From contig SBFZ01000303.1 of the NCBI GenBank assembly GCA_006227095.1, positions 1 through 5,142 on the forward strand: DNA of 5,142 nucleotides, in the 5' to 3' direction. The notes beneath the pieces are model-generated. The model was not told the origin of the DNA. It worked only from the letters and a program-made list of their open reading frames with translations, and ran no database searches. A program made the translations under genes and the position numbers. The stretch comes from Bacteroidota bacterium (GTDB taxonomy: Bacteria > Bacteroidota > Bacteroidia > Bacteroidales > VadinHA17). This document shows, piece by piece, positions 3,767-5,142 of this stretch (its first letter is position 1; every line of letters begins with the position of its first letter).

Positions 3767-5142
3767 TCAATAGTTTATTGTTGCCAGCAGATTAATATAG
3801 CCTTCTGCCACCTTATTGAATTGCTCCATTGCCTCCGGGGCGACCGGATTGACAGGAGGGGCTTCAACCCTCAGGGGATCAATGGCAGAGCCGTTGCGGT
3901 AAAACCGGAAGTCGAGATGCGGCCCTGTTGAGAGACCAGAGCTTCCCACGTAACCGATAACCTGTCCCTGTTTTACATAGACTCCGGGTGCTATTCCCGG
4001 GCCATAGCGTGAGAGGTGCAGGTATGCAGTTGAATATACGCTGTTATGGGTTATCCTCACCATCCTGCCGGCTCCTCCCTCATAGGCTGTGCTTGTCACC
4101 CTGCCGTCGCCAATGGCAAGCACCGGTGTACCGATAGGTGCGGCGTAGTCAATGCCATGATGGGGTCTGACGATCTTGAGTATCGGATGCATCCTTCCGC
4201 CCGAGAAGCGGGAGCTGATGCGTGAGTATCTCAGTGGTGCCTTCAGAAAGGCCTTGCGCAGGCTGGCGCCGGTGGTGTCAAAGAATGACATCGTGCTGTC
4301 CTGTATGAATGGAATGGCAAATATTGTGCTCCCGGCATGCTCAAACTGTGCAGCATGTATGCGTGTGATGCCTACCGACTCCTCTCCTATAAACTCTTCC
4401 TCATAGATCACCTTGAACCTGTCTCCCTTCTGCAGTCCGAAGAAATCGATGGTCCATGCATAGATCTCGGATAGCTCGGCAGAGAGATTGGGATTAAGAT
4501 TGTTTTCCATTGCCGTCTCCCAGAGTGAAAGGGTGATGGTGCCGGATGAGTAACGGAGCATTCTCTTTATCTCGGCATCATGCCTGTAGATTGCCAGGGT
4601 GTCTTTCAGTGAGAAGACATATGCCACCCTGGGGTCATGCTGGTAAATGAAATAGTCGGCTTTGCTAAGGGTGTCTTTGGTTATCAGTACAGAATATGAA
4701 CTTCCGGTACGTACTCTGCGTGGGTCAAAGGTCTCCCTGTTGTCCCGGAGCAGCTTCTCAATGTCATTCCATTCAACCCCCTGTGCAGACAGGATGGATG
4801 AGATGAACTGGTTTCTCTTTACCTTTCCTGTAACTATATTGTATGAATCAAGCGGTATGCCGAAGAGGGTGTTGTCCCCCGTTGTATTACCTGCAGAATC
4901 TATTGTCCTGACTGCCGCGGGATGGGAGTCCGGATCAGTACCTGCCAATGTGGTGGATCCGGAGTCCGTGACTGTGATGGTTCCTGTTACAGCTGCTGAA
5001 TCAGATCCTGCTGCAGATATGGAGTCCGGGCCGGTTGCCAGACCGGTGGTTTCAATGATTCCGGGTGCAGTCTTCCCTGTATTGCCGGCAGCACCGCCCC
5101 TGATGCATGAGGCGGTTGTCAGTATTGCAGCCGCAGCTATTA
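3767..5142 (-). CDS. M23 family metallopeptidase, lipoprotein (N-terminus off window)
   Basis: M23 peptidases are zinc enzymes that cut peptide cross-links of peptidoglycan. The frame stays open to the right edge, giving 457 visible residues; only the start and basic part of the signal are missing. Numbering from the first full codon (5138-5140), residues 1-12 are IAAAAILTTASC, a hydrophobic stretch ending in a lipobox with C12. A Ser/Thr/Gly/Asp-rich linker runs to about residue 90. Residues 100-155 resemble the small OapA/LysM-like domain of MepM-type proteins, then comes the second conserved domain (about 200-300) with TIDFFGLQKGDRF. The peptidase domain is at about 305-425: HHGIDYAAPIGTPV (H327, D331), YLHLSRY (H375) and GPHLDFRFY (H408, D410). 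In most M23 enzymes the last motif is HxH; here the second His, a zinc ligand, is Asp. No acidic surface-export signal follows C12, so it probably faces the periplasm. An active endopeptidase or a regulatory, degenerate one are both possible. Confidence 0.92.
   Translation of the reverse strand, partial: IAAAAILTTASCIRGGAAGNTGKTAPGIIETTGLATGPDSISAAGSDSAAVTGTITVTDSGSTTLAGTDPDSHPAAVRTIDSAGNTTGDNTLFGIPLDSYNIVTGKVKRNQFISSILSAQGVEWNDIEKLLRDNRETFDPRRVRTGSSYSVLITKDTLSKADYFIYQHDPRVAYVFSLKDTLAIYRHDAEIKRMLRYSSGTITLSLWETAMENNLNPNLSAELSEIYAWTIDFFGLQKGDRFKVIYEEEFIGEESVGITRIHAAQFEHAGSTIFAIPFIQDSTMSFFDTTGASLRKAFLKAPLRYSRISSRFSGGRMHPILKIVRPHHGIDYAAPIGTPVLAIGDGRVTSTAYEGGAGRMVRITHNSVYSTAYLHLSRYGPGIAPGVYVKQGQVIGYVGSSGLSTGPHLDFRFYRNGSAIDPLRVEAPPVNPVAPEAMEQFNKVAEGYINLLATINY
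5105..5140 (-). other. Lipoprotein signal: hydrophobic core and lipobox
   Basis: The minus-strand frame encodes an Ala/Ile/Leu hydrophobic core followed by LTTASC, with the Cys codon at 5105-5107. This fits the broad lipoprotein pattern (small residues at -1 and -2, uncharged residues before), although Thr at -3 is less usual than Leu. The sequence after Cys is IRGGAAGN, without the Asp/Glu-rich stretch used for surface export in several Bacteroidetes. It shows that the reading frame must start to the right of the window. Confidence 0.75.

Noticed and set aside
3767..4948. M23 gene starting at the TTG codon at 4946-4948
   Set aside because: The frame stays open to the right edge and encodes a hydrophobic core and lipobox further upstream, so the true start lies beyond the window.

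Overview
The window looks like chromosomal DNA from a member of the Bacteroidetes, possibly an environmental Bacteroidales-like lineage. The evidence is the gene order purN / acpP-fabF-rnc-IPExxxVDY gene, which is a recurrent Bacteroidetes arrangement. Other support comes from AT-rich promoter-like elements of the TAnnTTTG type, genes without clear Shine-Dalgarno sequences, and a lipoprotein M23 peptidase of Bacteroidetes style. No database search was possible, so the lineage is an inference.

Layout, left to right. Positions 1-150 are a very GC-rich, low-complexity stretch with a 22-base near-identical duplication spaced exactly 60 bases; I cannot assign it to a gene. Positions 151-2897 hold a tightly packed minus-strand operon, transcribed right to left: acyl carrier protein (acpP), beta-ketoacyl-ACP synthase II (fabF), ribonuclease III (rnc) and a small IPExxxVDY-family protein. 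Intergenic distances are 19 bases, a 1-base overlap and a 4-base overlap, so co-transcription and translational coupling are likely. Positions 2898-3082 are a divergent AT-rich promoter region. They contain a 10-base palindrome that supplies a -7-like element on each strand. Positions 3083-3652 encode purN on the plus strand. Positions 3653-3766 separate two convergent genes and hold two arrays of four AGGCA-type heptamers in opposite orientation around a small hairpin. From 3767 to the right edge runs a minus-strand M23 metallopeptidase lipoprotein, cut at its N-terminus by the window edge just upstream of the lipobox.

AcpP carries the growing acyl chain and FabF elongates it; RNase III processes double-stranded RNA; PurN makes the third step of purine synthesis; the M23 protein probably acts on cell-wall peptidoglycan. 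These are mostly housekeeping genes. I see no phage, transposase, CRISPR or defence genes. The points worth a second look are the inverted heptamer arrays, the HxD variant of the M23 zinc motif, the Asp-to-Asn change in the RNase III active site, the loss of the name-giving motif in the IPExxxVDY protein, the palindromic divergent promoter and the GC-rich left edge.
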